Positions 7,855 to 16,551 of a stretch of DNA of 64,000 bases are shown one piece after another. How positions within the stretch are numbered: position 1 is the stretch's first letter; every line of letters starts with the position of its first letter. A program made the position numbers and the translations under genes. The stretch covers positions 1 to 64,000 of the forward strand of contig JBBKWH010000050.1 in the NCBI GenBank assembly GCA_037968855.1, read 5' to 3'. Origin of the DNA: JBBKWH01 sp037968855 (GTDB lineage Bacteria; Pseudomonadota; Gammaproteobacteria; Pseudomonadales; Moraxellaceae). The notes under the pieces are model-generated. The model saw nothing but the letters and a program-made list of their open reading frames with translations, searched no databases and was not told the DNA's origin.

Positions 7855-9084
7855 ATGCAGCGTGTGGTTATCACAGGTGTGGGTCTGGTCTCTTGCATTG
7901 GCCAAGGCCGTAAGCAAGTCCTTGATGCCTTACAGCAAGGCCAATCTGGTTTGAGCTTTAATCAAGGCTATGCCGACTTGGGCTTTAAAAGTCAGGTCAG
8001 TGGCACGCCCGACGCTGACTTTTCGGTGATTGATCGCAAGCTACGTCGCTTTATGGGCGACGCCGCCGCTTATGGTTATCTATCGGCGCTTGATGCGATT
8101 GCCGATGCTGGATTAACCCTAGAGCAGATTGCCGGTCAGCCACGTTATGGCGTAGTCGCGGGCTCCGGTGGTGCATCGACAGGGTCTATTGTTGAAGCGG
8201 CTGATGCCCTACGTCAGCATGGCCTACGCAAAGTCCCCGCGACCTTTGTGCCACGCACCATGACCAGCACCGTGACCGCAGGCTTGGCGACTGGCTTAAA
8301 AATCCAAGGTGTGAGCTACGCGATTTCGTCGGCTTGTGCCACCTCGTCACACTGCATTGGTCATGCCATGGAATTAATCCAACTGGGCAAGCAAGACTTG
8401 GTCTTAGCCGGTGGCGGAGAAGAAGAACACTGGTCTGAATCGGTGTTATTTGATGCCATGGGCGCGATGAGCCGTAGCTACAACGATCAGGCCGCTAGCG
8501 CCTCACGGCCTTACTCGGCAGATCGTGATGGCTTTGTCATTGCCGGTGGTGGCGGCATGGTGGTGGTCGAATCGCTGGCGCATGCCAAAGCACGTGGCGC
8601 AACCATTTTGGCCGAGATTGTTGGCTATGGGGCAACCTCAGATGGTGCAGATATGGTCGCGCCAAGTGGTGAAGGCGCGAAGCGTTGTATGCAAATGGCA
8701 CTGGATCAAGCCAAAGCCTGTGGGGTTGAGCAGATTGACTATATCAACACCCACGGCACTGCCACACCGCTAGGCGATGTCACCGAACTCGGCGCGATTC
8801 GTGAGGTATTTGGTGAGCATGTACCGCCGATTAGCTCGACCAAATCGATGACAGGTCATAGCTTGGGTGCGGCAGGGGTTCAAGAAGCCATTTACTGTAT
8901 GCTGATGATGCAGCACGACTTTATTGCGCCAAGTATTAACATTACCACGCTTGATGAACGTGCCAAAGACTTTGACATTGTACAAACCACCCGCCCAGCC
9001 ACACTCAACGCCGTGATGTCCAATAGCTTTGGCTTTGGCGGTACCAATGCCACGTTGGTGCTAAAACGCTGGACTGACGAGTAA
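7855..9084 (+). CDS. fabB: 3-oxoacyl-ACP synthase I (KAS I)
   Basis: A 409-residue beta-ketoacyl-ACP synthase that condenses acyl-ACP with malonyl-ACP and, as KAS I, elongates cis-3-decenoyl-ACP made by FabA. The start is at MQRVVITGVGLVSCIGQG; an upstream start would add 12 residues. Active Cys161 (SSACATSSHCIG) and the two His motifs INTHGTATPLGD and SMTGHSLGAAG are intact, as is the C-terminal NSFGFGGTNATLV. It pairs with fabA as in other fabA-containing gammaproteobacteria and is followed by a terminator. Confidence 0.97.
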   Translation: MQRVVITGVGLVSCIGQGRKQVLDALQQGQSGLSFNQGYADLGFKSQVSGTPDADFSVIDRKLRRFMGDAAAYGYLSALDAIADAGLTLEQIAGQPRYGVVAGSGGASTGSIVEAADALRQHGLRKVPATFVPRTMTSTVTAGLATGLKIQGVSYAISSACATSSHCIGHAMELIQLGKQDLVLAGGGEEEHWSESVLFDAMGAMSRSYNDQAASASRPYSADRDGFVIAGGGGMVVVESLAHAKARGATILAEIVGYGATSDGADMVAPSGEGAKRCMQMALDQAKACGVEQIDYINTHGTATPLGDVTELGAIREVFGEHVPPISSTKSMTGHSLGAAGVQEAIYCMLMMQHDFIAPSINITTLDERAKDFDIVQTTRPATLNAVMSNSFGFGGTNATLVLKRWTDE

Positions 9085-9092
9085 TCGATGAT

Positions 9093-9124
9093 GGCTAGAC
9101 CCACGCATGGGTCTAGCCTACTTT
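9093..9124 (+). terminator. Terminator after fabB
   Basis: GGCTAGACCC and GGGTCTAGCC make a perfect 10-pair stem with a 6-base loop, starting 9 bases after the fabB stop and followed by a short T-rich stretch (TACTTT). The U-tract is weak, so termination may be partial. Confidence 0.65.
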
Positions 9125-9135
9125 CTGTACAAGCC

Positions 9136-9318
9136 ATGCCCGCAACAGCAACAATAGAAGTCGCATTTGTCAGTGATCAAATCGTCGCTGATCATCAGCA
9201 CGCCTTGCAAGCAGGCGCCACCGAGTATGCTGCACCCGCGCAAAAACCTTGGGGTCAAACCGTCTCGTATCTGCGCTGCCCTGATGGCACATTGGTCGAA
9301 CTGTATAGCGCCATCTAA
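9136..9318 (+). pseudogene. Truncated VOC/glyoxalase-fold protein remnant
   Basis: The ~60-residue frame reads like only the second half of a vicinal-oxygen-chelate (glyoxalase/bleomycin resistance) domain: a strand (TIEVAFVSDQ), a helix with GATEY, then PWGQTVSYLRCPDGTLVELYS, the family's closing strands. A complete domain is about 115-130 residues, and the region upstream is fabB and its terminator, so the first half is missing. No good ribosome binding site precedes the ATG. It is probably a decayed gene, though a small expressed protein is not excluded. Confidence 0.55.
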
Positions 9319-9394
9319 ACGTCAAAGCCATGTCGCGTGATCGCAATCACCACAACATGCTACCCTTCGCGCATATTGTTGCGGAGCCACCAAA

Positions 9395-9841
9395 ATGGCC
9401 GAATTTGCAAGCTGGTTACTGTGGATCAAAGCCTTCCACGTGGTGGCGGTGGTCTGTTGGTTTGCAGGGTTATTTTATCTGCCGCGCTTGTTTGTCTATC
9501 ACGCCATGAGCAGTGATACAGCCAGTATCGAACGCTTCCAAGTCATGGAACGTAAATTGTATCGCGGCATCATGTGGCCGTCGTTGATTGCCACGTGGTT
9601 ACTCGGTCTATGGATGGTCGGTATTGGTTGGGACTACTACAAGACCCAACATTGGCTACATGCCAAGCTAGCACTGGTTATTTTACTGACCATTTATCAT
9701 CTGGCTTGTGGTCACTATCGGCAACAATTGCTCAGCAATCCAAGCATCAAAAGTCACGTGTTTTTTCGCTGGTTTAATGAAGCGCCAGTGCTGATTTTAA
9801 TTGTGGTCTGTGTGCTGGTGATCGTCAAACCGCAGTTCTAA
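9395..9841 (+). CDS. hemJ: Protoporphyrinogen IX oxidase HemJ
   Basis: A 148-residue, four-helix membrane protein of the HemJ family, which oxidises protoporphyrinogen IX to protoporphyrin IX in the penultimate step of haem synthesis in bacteria lacking HemG or HemY. The conserved KAFHVVAVVCWFAGLFYLPRLFVYH stretch near the N-terminus carries the invariant His. WLHAKLALV and the closing FNEAPVLILI motif are also typical. It precedes thiD by 33 bases on the same strand, probably in one transcript. Haem made here would serve the cytochrome c system encoded later in the window. Confidence 0.93.
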   Translation: MAEFASWLLWIKAFHVVAVVCWFAGLFYLPRLFVYHAMSSDTASIERFQVMERKLYRGIMWPSLIATWLLGLWMVGIGWDYYKTQHWLHAKLALVILLTIYHLACGHYRQQLLSNPSIKSHVFFRWFNEAPVLILIVVCVLVIVKPQF

Positions 9842-9874
9842 CCCTAGTTTTTAGCCTATTTTGAGCATCTCGCC

Positions 9875-10648
9875 ATGACCATGCGCCCTACTGTGCTGTG
9901 TTTTTCTGGTCTTGACCCGTCGGGTGGCGCGGGGCTACAAGCTGACATCGAAGCCATTGGTCAAACCGGCAGCCATGCTGCAATTGCGTGTACGGCACTG
10001 ACCGTCCAAGACAGTCAACGAGTGTATGGCTTTGAAACGGTCTCGCCGCAGCTACTACGCCAGCAAGCCGAAGCGGTATTGAATGATTTGCCCGTTCAGG
10101 CAATCAAATCTGGCATGCTCGGCAGTACCGACAACATTGATGTATTGGCTGGGATTCTGTCGAATCGACCTGAACTAGCCTATATCCTTGATCCAGTTTT
10201 GGTCGCCAATAGTGGCGGCAGCTTGGGCGATCCTGCGACCTTGGTTCGGGCGTTTCAACAGTTAATTCCATTGGCCACACTGATCACGCCTAATACCGTT
10301 GAGCTACGTACGCTCACCGGTTGCCAAGACATAGAGCAAGCGACCCAACGTTTATTTGAGCAAGGCGCACAGGCGATATTGGTCAAAGGCGCACATGAGC
10401 ACAAACCGCATCGGATTCGGCATTGGTTATATATGGATGGCGAATGTGTTGCTCAGTCGATGTGGCCACGTTTGGCCGGTGAATTTCACGGCTCTGGTTG
10501 TAGTTTGGCCAGCCATATTGCAGGATTCATGGCTCAGGGGGTTGCGCTTAAAGAGGCGGTACAGCGTAGCGAGCTATGGCTGCATGGCACGCTTAAACGT
10601 GCCGATGCGCCGCATGTGGATGGGCAGAAAATTCCTAGACGGTTTTAA
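9875..10648 (+). CDS. thiD: Hydroxymethylpyrimidine/phosphomethylpyrimidine kinase
   Basis: A 257-residue ribokinase-fold kinase that phosphorylates HMP and HMP-P to HMP-PP for thiamine synthesis. The N-terminal SGLDPSGGAGLQADI motif, the AIKSGMLGS segment, DPVLVANSGG and the anion-hole motif FHGSGCSLASHIAG (normally G[ST]GCT.S) are all present in order. No THI-box riboswitch is visible upstream: only 33 bases separate it from hemJ. The gene ends 38 bases from the converging osmC-like gene with no clear terminator. Confidence 0.93.
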   Translation: MTMRPTVLCFSGLDPSGGAGLQADIEAIGQTGSHAAIACTALTVQDSQRVYGFETVSPQLLRQQAEAVLNDLPVQAIKSGMLGSTDNIDVLAGILSNRPELAYILDPVLVANSGGSLGDPATLVRAFQQLIPLATLITPNTVELRTLTGCQDIEQATQRLFEQGAQAILVKGAHEHKPHRIRHWLYMDGECVAQSMWPRLAGEFHGSGCSLASHIAGFMAQGVALKEAVQRSELWLHGTLKRADAPHVDGQKIPRRF

Positions 10649-10686
10649 AGACGTCTCATCGTCATTTTCTGCCAAAAAAGATAGGG

Positions 10687-11112
10687 TTATTCTGCCGCTT
10701 CAATCACTTCAAACGAATGGGTGATCTCAACCCCACCTGCGCTTAACATCCGGCTGGCCGAGCAATAAGTCTCGGACGACAGATGAATGGCTTTTTCGAC
10801 TTGTTTTTCTTTGACACTTTTACCCGTCACCACAAAATGCAGATGAATTTTGGTAAAGACTGCTGGAATGCCATCAAAGCGCTCGGCCTTGAGCTCACAA
10901 CGCACATCGGTCACATCTTGACGGGCTTTTTTTAAGATCGTCACCACGTCAAACGACGCACAGCCACCCAAACCCATCAAAAGCAACTCCATGGGCCGCG
11001 AGCCGCGATTTTCGCCACCATACTCTGGTGAACCATCCATGACAACCTGATGACCACTGCTGGCGGTAGCGTTAAATGCGACACCATTTAGCCACTGAAC
11101 TGTCGATTGCAT
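10687..11112 (-). CDS. OsmC family protein (YhfA-like)
   Basis: A 141-residue OsmC/Ohr-fold protein. The first Cys lies in GLGGCASFDVV and the second in SSETYCSASRML, the two-cysteine arrangement used by thiol peroxidases of this superfamily. The RPMELLLMGLGGC string is characteristic of the YhfA subgroup, whose substrate is not settled. The start is set at MQSTVQWLNG because GGAG stands 7 bases before it. It is divergent from crp, the same neighbourhood as yhfA-crp in E. coli, which supports the assignment. Confidence 0.88.
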   Translation of the reverse strand: MQSTVQWLNGVAFNATASSGHQVVMDGSPEYGGENRGSRPMELLLMGLGGCASFDVVTILKKARQDVTDVRCELKAERFDGIPAVFTKIHLHFVVTGKSVKEKQVEKAIHLSSETYCSASRMLSAGGVEITHSFEVIEAAE

Positions 11113-11147
11113 TGCAACTCCTGCGCGAACTCGGTACAGTAAAAAGA

Positions 11148-11172
11148 CCTGTAACCCTAGCATATTTACAGG
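11148..11172. promoter_or_regulatory. Inverted repeat in the osmC/crp divergent promoter region
   Basis: CCTGTAA and TTACAGG form a 7-base inverted repeat with an 11-base spacer, midway between the two divergent genes. The half-sites do not have the TGTGA-N6-TCACA spacing of a Crp box. It could be a hairpin in the osmC-like leader or an operator; no direct evidence favours either. Confidence 0.3.
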
Positions 11173-11254
11173 ACCAAAACACCGACACGCAATACGCGAC
11201 AGACTTGTCTATCGCAGGATTCTTTTAAGCAACCTTATTGCTGGATGCCCGCTT

Positions 11255-11926
11255 ATGTATGCCCATAATCCCAAATCGCTCTTCCGTTACGCTCATCTGC
11301 CTGCCCATGTCTCGCCTTCGATCAAAATTTTGCTTGATCATGCGCAGATTCGAACCTACCCACCGCGCAACTCGATTATTCATGCCGGTGATGCCTCAAG
11401 CTCGCTGTATTTTATCCTCAAGGGATCGGTGTCGATCATTGTCGAAGAAGAAGACAAACGCGAGATCGTGGTCGCCTACCTCAATGCCGGTGATTTTTTT
11501 GGTGAGATGGGCTTGTTTGAAGATCAACCGCATCGTAGCGCATGGGTTCGCTCACGCACCGTCTGCGAGTTGGCCGAGATCAGCTATGATAAATTCCATG
11601 AGCTGGCACGTATCTACCCAGACCTGACCTTTGCTGTATTTGCTCAAATGTCACTGCGACTGAAAAAAACCACCCGCAAGGTCACTGACTTGGCCTTTTT
11701 GGACGTGACTGGCAGGATTGCCCGTTGTTTGTTGGATCTAGTGCAACAGCCAGACTCCGTTCGTCTGCCTGAAGGCCGTCAGACCCGTATCACGCGCCAA
11801 GAAATTGGCCGCTTAGTCGGCTGCTCACGCGAAATGGTCGGGCGGGTTCTCAAAACACTTGAAGAACAAAACATGATCCGCTGTAACGGCAAAGCCATCT
11901 TGATTTTTGATGATAGTGGTCTGTAA
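11255..11926 (+). CDS. crp: cAMP-responsive transcription regulator Crp/Vfr
   Basis: A 223-residue Crp-family regulator. The N-terminal cyclic-nucleotide domain carries FFGEMGLFEDQPHRSAWVR with the Arg-Ser pair that contacts the cAMP phosphate, and KKTTRKVTDLAFLDVTGRIA at the hinge helix with the Thr residues that bind adenine. The C-terminal helix-turn-helix ITRQEIGRLVGCSREMVGRV is nearly identical to E. coli Crp. It would be a global regulator; the high similarity suggests cAMP dependence as for Vfr. It is divergent from a yhfA-like gene and ends at a terminator. Confidence 0.95.
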   Translation: MYAHNPKSLFRYAHLPAHVSPSIKILLDHAQIRTYPPRNSIIHAGDASSSLYFILKGSVSIIVEEEDKREIVVAYLNAGDFFGEMGLFEDQPHRSAWVRSRTVCELAEISYDKFHELARIYPDLTFAVFAQMSLRLKKTTRKVTDLAFLDVTGRIARCLLDLVQQPDSVRLPEGRQTRITRQEIGRLVGCSREMVGRVLKTLEEQNMIRCNGKAILIFDDSGL

Positions 11927-11948
11927 AAAGACCTCATCAAGCCGCAAT

Positions 11949-11977
11949 AAAAAACCGGACAAATTGTCCGGTTTTTT
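11949..11977. terminator. Bidirectional intrinsic terminator
   Basis: AAAAACCGGACA and TGTCCGGTTTTT form a 12-pair stem with a 3-base loop and a T-run. It lies between the converging crp and fxsA-like genes and is symmetrical enough to act in both directions. Confidence 0.88.
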
Positions 11978-12006
11978 TATATCCAAAACACGCTCAATGA
12001 CAGGCT

Positions 12007-12597
12007 TTAGTCATCATTTGCCGATTGGATTTTTTTCACCTCTGGCGAGACATGACGCGCCTCGCCATCAATCACAGTTGGCCGACGCATACCAGACGCT
12101 GGGCCAGCCGATGAATTACCACTCATGCCACCTCCCATACTGCGCATCAACTCTTCCATCATCTCTGGGGTCATGGCACCACCGCCCATGCCATTCATGC
12201 CACCCATATTTTTCATCATTTCTTGCATCATGCCTTGCTGACGCTTGGCCATAACGCCCATCAAAGCAGTTTGTACCTTTGTCTGTACGCTCGGAATAAA
12301 CAGCAATAACGCCAAGACATCAGTCAAAAAACCCGGTAGCAAAAATAAGAAACCAGCAAATGCTTTGGCAAACGCTGTGGTCATTTGTGGACTAGCATCC
12401 ACAGCCTGCATTTGCTGCATGTTTTGCATTTGTGGCATCACACCTGCCAAACTGCTACGAATGATATTCATACCAATCACCAGCGCCAAGACCGTGGCCA
12501 AAAAGATCCACCAGCCACTGATCAACTGAGCAACGCCGATCCAGATTGCAATCTCGACCACGGCTAAGACCAGACCGATCAGGATAATGTTTTTCAT
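12007..12597 (-). CDS. fxsA: FxsA family membrane protein
   Basis: A 196-residue FxsA-family inner-membrane protein. E. coli FxsA, when overproduced, relieves F-plasmid-dependent exclusion of phage T7; its physiological role is unknown. Hydrophobic segments lie at residues ~3-22, ~28-48 and ~78-102, the last with the family motif FAGFLFLLPGFLTDVLALLLFIP. Residues ~115-160 form an unusual Met/Gly-rich tract (MMQEMMKNMGGMNGMGGGAM), and the end is polar. The tail is longer than in E. coli FxsA. Confidence 0.87.
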   Translation of the reverse strand: MKNIILIGLVLAVVEIAIWIGVAQLISGWWIFLATVLALVIGMNIIRSSLAGVMPQMQNMQQMQAVDASPQMTTAFAKAFAGFLFLLPGFLTDVLALLLFIPSVQTKVQTALMGVMAKRQQGMMQEMMKNMGGMNGMGGGAMTPEMMEELMRSMGGGMSGNSSAGPASGMRRPTVIDGEARHVSPEVKKIQSANDD

Positions 12598-12769
12598 GAC
12601 ACGCCTTTTGGTTAAACCTTCAGAATTGCAGCAGTATAACAGCCCCTTTTATGCTTTCACGACCACTCACCCTGACGATCAATGAGCCACGCTATGCAAA
12701 TCTGGCAAAAACACCACCACCTTATGTCAATATAGGGGCATTGCCGCGCTTTAAAAGGATAATTTAACC

Positions 12770-13327
12770 ATGACCATGATCATTGGTATCGACCCTGGTT
12801 CACGGATGACCGGCTACGGCATTATTTTGTGTGAAGGCAACAAGCTATCCTTTGTGGATGCAGGCACGATTCGTACCGAAACCCCAGAAATGCCCGAACG
12901 CTTAAAGCGAATTTTTGAAGGCATTACCCGAATTGTGGGCTTTCATGGACCAACCCAAGCCGCAGTTGAACAAGTGTTTATGGCCAGCAACCCTGACTCT
13001 GCTTTAAAGCTGGGCCAAGCGCGTGGCGCAGCAGTGACAGCCTTGATGATGAAAGATGTCGAAGTCGCCGAATACACCGCGCGGCAAATCAAGCAGTCGG
13101 TCGTCGGTCACGGGGCTGCCGAAAAAGAACAAGTACAAATGATGGTCTGTCGCTTGCTTAACCTTAAAGTGATCCCACAAGCGGATGCTGCGGATGCCTT
13201 GGCTGCGGCCATTTGTCATGCGCACGCCAGCAATAGCATGAACAAACTGCTACTAGCAGCCGGTGCAGGGCGTGGTCGCGCCAGCATGTCACGCGGTCGT
13301 GGGCGCTGGCGCTTACCGGCAGAGTAA
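12770..13327 (+). CDS. ruvC: Crossover junction endodeoxyribonuclease RuvC
   Basis: RuvC resolves Holliday junctions made by RecA and processed by RuvAB. The 185-residue protein has the RNase H-like fold with catalytic acids in IIGIDPGS (Asp), AVEQVFMASNP (Glu) and QADAADALAAAICHA (two Asp). The C-terminus carries an Arg/Gly-rich tail (GRGRASMSRGRGRWR) beyond the usual end. AAGGAT lies 10 bases before the ATG. ruvAB do not follow; the next gene converges after 14 bases. Confidence 0.97.
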   Translation: MTMIIGIDPGSRMTGYGIILCEGNKLSFVDAGTIRTETPEMPERLKRIFEGITRIVGFHGPTQAAVEQVFMASNPDSALKLGQARGAAVTALMMKDVEVAEYTARQIKQSVVGHGAAEKEQVQMMVCRLLNLKVIPQADAADALAAAICHAHASNSMNKLLLAAGAGRGRASMSRGRGRWRLPAE

Positions 13328-13341
13328 GTGCTGAGGAATGA

Positions 13342-13752
13342 TCACAGTCCTTCTATCTGTTTTAAACCTTCAAGCTCTGCGCTGCGCTCGGTCAGCATAT
13401 CCAGCATGCATTGATTAGCCAAAATACGCGCCAACGAGCCACCATCAACATCGGCATAAAAGTGACAATTGGCCTCACGGTATTTCAGCCATAATCGCTG
13501 AGCATCTCGTAACTGTTTCTGACGTGTTGGAGTGACCGCTTTGATCAGTTGCTGGTAGACCTGATTGAGTTTGGGATCTTGTCGCGCAATCTCTTGGCCA
13601 ATACAGTTAATGGTAGCGGCAGTTACACCACCAGCCCGATCAATACACGAGATGTACTCGGCGCTATCGCTGGGTGCAGCATACGTGACGCCACTAGACA
13701 CACCCAGCATCAGCCCCCCGATTACACACCATGTACGCGACCAATCACTCAC
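13342..13752 (-). CDS. LprI-like (DUF1311) secreted protein
   Basis: A 136-residue exported protein with a signal peptide (residues ~1-25, ending TYAA-PS) and the DUF1311/LprI lysozyme-inhibitor fold: a Cys in YISCIDRAGG, C in INCIGQEIARQD, the helix LNQVYQQLIKAVTPTRQKQL and the signature RLWLKYREANCHFYAD, then NQCMLDMLTERSAEL. It begins with GTG, overlapping the nnr stop as GTGA, so translation is probably coupled to nnr. The family includes an inhibitor of host lysozyme in Mycobacterium; the role here is inferred from similarity only. Confidence 0.82.
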   Translation of the reverse strand: MSDWSRTWCVIGGLMLGVSSGVTYAAPSDSAEYISCIDRAGGVTAATINCIGQEIARQDPKLNQVYQQLIKAVTPTRQKQLRDAQRLWLKYREANCHFYADVDGGSLARILANQCMLDMLTERSAELEGLKQIEGL

Positions 13753-15236
13753 GCCACCACCTGCCGAATCTGTTCGACCACATCTAGCGCCGTCATGCCG
13801 CGCTGTCCTTGTTGTGCTGCCAAGTCGCCAGCCGCAGCATGTAGGCAGACCACATCTATCAGCGGCATATCGGTAAATTGCGCCAATAGCCCAGCCGCCA
13901 AGCCCGCCAACACATCGCCCATACCGCCCACCGCCATACCTGCATTGCCTAATCCGCAGACCGACAAACCAGCATGATCCAGCACCACAGAGCCTGCGCC
14001 TTTAAGCAACCACTGGCCACCATATTGTTTTTGTAGTTGAGAGACCGCACCATAACGATCCGCCTCGATATCCTCAACCTCACAGCCCAACAAACGAGCC
14101 GCCTCGCCTGCATGTGGCGTGCAATACCAATGCGAATTATTGCGCTTATACACGCTGTTTTTGGTCTCTTTAAGATGATACAACGCATCAGCATCTACCA
14201 ATACCGCAGGCAGTGTTTCGGCATCTAGCAAATACGGCAACGCTGCCTGCCAGACTTGCTGACCCCATTCACCACGGCCCAAGCCCATACCAATCGCCAC
14301 GCTGTTCATTCGCGGCATGATGTCTTGTAAGACCTCTTCTAGATCGAGCAAATCCTCGGTCAGACCATGGCTCATAATATTGGGCGAACGTGAGAGCGTA
14401 GGCGCAATATGCGACAGACGGGTCAATACAGATACTTTGCCTGCACCGGATCGCACGGCCGCTTCACTGGCCATCAACAACGCGCCGCCCATACCCAGAT
14501 CACCACCGATCAACAACGCATGGCCATGGCTGCCTTTATAACTATTGATCATTCGTGCCGGTAATCGGGGTGGCTGATCATGGTAGGTGGCAAAGGCCGT
14601 TAGCGCGGCATCGCGTGGAATCAAACTCAGTACCACCAACAGCCCAACAGCATTTTTGGCTTCAGCCGTGAGCAATCCGCTTTTTAGACCTAACAGACAC
14701 AAGGTCGTGTGAGCATTAACGGCGCAGTCTTGCCAGACATGTCCACTATCAGACTGCACACCACTAGGAATATCAACGGCAATCACAGTGCTCGCGTGCT
14801 GCTGACGGGCAATGTTGATTTGCTCAATGGCACTGGCACTATCGCTGGTTGGCTCACGATTAAGCCCAATGCCAAAGATGGCATCCACAATCAAACTGGC
14901 CGATAAGCGTGTATCAGCAAATGGCATATTGGGGACACCCAAGCCTTGCGCATATTGGCAGGCTTTTTTGCTGTCATCACTACGGCCTTTACCGATATAA
15001 ATCACCGAAACCGGCCAACCTGCTTGGAACAAATACGCCGCCACTAGCCAGCCATCGCCGCCGTTATTACCCGACCCACAGACCACACAGGTGGTTTGCT
15101 TGTCATGCTGCTGCATGATCCATTGACTGATTGCCCACGCAGCTTGTTGCATCAGGCCATACGACGCATTGCCCTGTGTAAACCAGCGTTGCTCCCACTG
15201 ACGAATCTGTTCACTTCGATAAATAGCACGGCTCAT
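13749..15236 (-). CDS. nnr: Bifunctional NAD(P)H-hydrate epimerase/dehydratase
   Basis: A 495-residue two-domain enzyme that repairs hydrated NAD(P)H. The N-terminal epimerase (YjeF-N) domain spans ~1-210 with CGSGNNGGDGWLVA and VDAIFGIGL. The C-terminal ADP/ATP-dependent dehydratase spans ~220-490 with GGDLGMGGALLMASEAAVRSGAGKV, TPHAGEAARL, WLLKGAGSVV and GNAGMAVGGMGDVLAG. The start is at MSRAIYRSEQIRQWE, the usual family beginning; the open frame continues 43 residues upstream. It is divergent from queG, as in several proteobacteria, but tsaE, which often follows, is replaced by an LprI-like gene. Confidence 0.95.
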   Translation of the reverse strand: MSRAIYRSEQIRQWEQRWFTQGNASYGLMQQAAWAISQWIMQQHDKQTTCVVCGSGNNGGDGWLVAAYLFQAGWPVSVIYIGKGRSDDSKKACQYAQGLGVPNMPFADTRLSASLIVDAIFGIGLNREPTSDSASAIEQINIARQQHASTVIAVDIPSGVQSDSGHVWQDCAVNAHTTLCLLGLKSGLLTAEAKNAVGLLVVLSLIPRDAALTAFATYHDQPPRLPARMINSYKGSHGHALLIGGDLGMGGALLMASEAAVRSGAGKVSVLTRLSHIAPTLSRSPNIMSHGLTEDLLDLEEVLQDIMPRMNSVAIGMGLGRGEWGQQVWQAALPYLLDAETLPAVLVDADALYHLKETKNSVYKRNNSHWYCTPHAGEAARLLGCEVEDIEADRYGAVSQLQKQYGGQWLLKGAGSVVLDHAGLSVCGLGNAGMAVGGMGDVLAGLAAGLLAQFTDMPLIDVVCLHAAAGDLAAQQGQRGMTALDVVEQIRQVVA

Positions 15237-15356
15237 GATCGGTCTTCCTTGGTTATAAGTCTGCATCTGCCGCTGGATCGAGGCTGATGATGCTTGGGTT
15301 TGGCTTGATCTTAAAGCTACACTGACCTTCTGTTGTATCACTGGCTTGTATTGCTG

Positions 15357-16469
15357 ATGTCTCATCCCAAACCCACAATCCCTGTGATGGATTTAAGCTT
15401 ACGCCAAGATCCGCTCCGACTCAAAGCATGGATTATCCAACAGGCCCTTGATTTGGGGTTTTCTGCTTGCGGCATTGCCGCGCCCGACACCCGTGACCAA
15501 CTGCTGCATCTAGAGCAGTTTTTGGCCGATGGCTTTGCCGGAGAGATGGGCTATCTCGCGCAAAACCTCGATAAACGCGCCGATCCGACTTTACTGGTCG
15601 AGGGCACGCGCGCCGTGATTAGTGTCCGGATGGATTATTTGGTCGAGTCGCCACCGCAACGCGCCGTGCCCTTTGCTCCCAATCAGGCCATTATTGCCCG
15701 TTATGCCCGTGGCCGTGATTATCACAAAGTGCTGCGTAGTCGACTCAAACAGTTGGCTCAAAGGATCGAGGCCCAGATTGGTCCGTTTATGTCACGGCCC
15801 TTTACCGATTCTGCGCCTATTTTTGAAAAAACCTTAGCGCAACATGCCGGACTCGGTTGGACCGGCAAACACACCTTATTGATCAACAAAAAAAATGGCT
15901 CATTTTTCTTTTTAGGCGAGTTATTTGTTGATCTAGATTTACCGCCGGATAACCCCGCAACCGAGCATTGTGGCTCGTGTTCGGCCTGTATCGACATCTG
16001 CCCCACCCAAGCCATTGTTGCACCGTATCGGCTTGATGCACGACGCTGCATTGCCTATCTGACCATTGAATACCAAGGGGTTATTCCTGTCGACTTACGT
16101 CGAGGAATTGGCAATCGAGTGTTTGGTTGTGATGATTGCCAACTAATCTGCCCATGGAATCGCTTTGCCAAACAAAGCACGGAAATGGATTTTTTGGCCC
16201 GTCATGGCCTAGATCAGATCCGTTTGCTGGATCTATGGGCATGGTCAGAAGACGATTTTTTAAGCCGTACCGAAGGTAGCCCAATTCGCCGAACAGGCTA
16301 CCAAGGCATGATGCGCAATGTCGCCATTGGCTTGGGCAACGCCCCGTTTGACCCGCAGATTATCGCAGCACTACAAGCCCAGCGTGATCAGCGCGGAGAT
16401 TTGGTGGCCGAACATATCGACTGGGCGATTGCGGAACAACAACTAAAACAAACGCAGATCAATCAGTAG
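15357..16469 (+). CDS. queG: Epoxyqueuosine reductase QueG
   Basis: QueG reduces epoxyqueuosine to queuosine at tRNA position 34 using cobalamin and two 4Fe-4S clusters. The protein of ~370 residues has the cobalamin-binding N-terminal domain and two ferredoxin-type motifs, CGSCSACIDICPTQAI and CDDCQLICPWN, followed by the HEAT-like C-terminal segment with RTGYQGMMRNVAIGLGN. The start at MSHPKPTIPV is a choice; no strong ribosome binding site is visible, and the Met ten residues later is also possible. It is divergent from nnr and ends at a terminator. Confidence 0.94.
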   Translation: MSHPKPTIPVMDLSLRQDPLRLKAWIIQQALDLGFSACGIAAPDTRDQLLHLEQFLADGFAGEMGYLAQNLDKRADPTLLVEGTRAVISVRMDYLVESPPQRAVPFAPNQAIIARYARGRDYHKVLRSRLKQLAQRIEAQIGPFMSRPFTDSAPIFEKTLAQHAGLGWTGKHTLLINKKNGSFFFLGELFVDLDLPPDNPATEHCGSCSACIDICPTQAIVAPYRLDARRCIAYLTIEYQGVIPVDLRRGIGNRVFGCDDCQLICPWNRFAKQSTEMDFLARHGLDQIRLLDLWAWSEDDFLSRTEGSPIRRTGYQGMMRNVAIGLGNAPFDPQIIAALQAQRDQRGDLVAEHIDWAIAEQQLKQTQINQ

Positions 16470-16491
16470 CTCAGCTAACAAAACAGCCATT

Positions 16492-16518
16492 AAAAAGCCT
16501 GCGATTGCAGGCTTTTTT
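16492..16518 (+). terminator. Terminator after queG
   Basis: AAAAAGCCTGC and GCAGGCTTTTT form an 11-pair stem around GATT, followed by a T-run. It stands between queG and the converging LysM gene and may serve both. Confidence 0.88.
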
Positions 16519-16551
16519 AACTCGTAAAGGATGACTTAATTCATCACGCTA

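Noticed and set aside
11148..11172. A Crp-binding site for autoregulation of crp
   Set aside because: The TGTAA/TTACA half-sites are separated by 11 bases instead of 6 and lack the TGTGA core, so I list it only as an inverted repeat.
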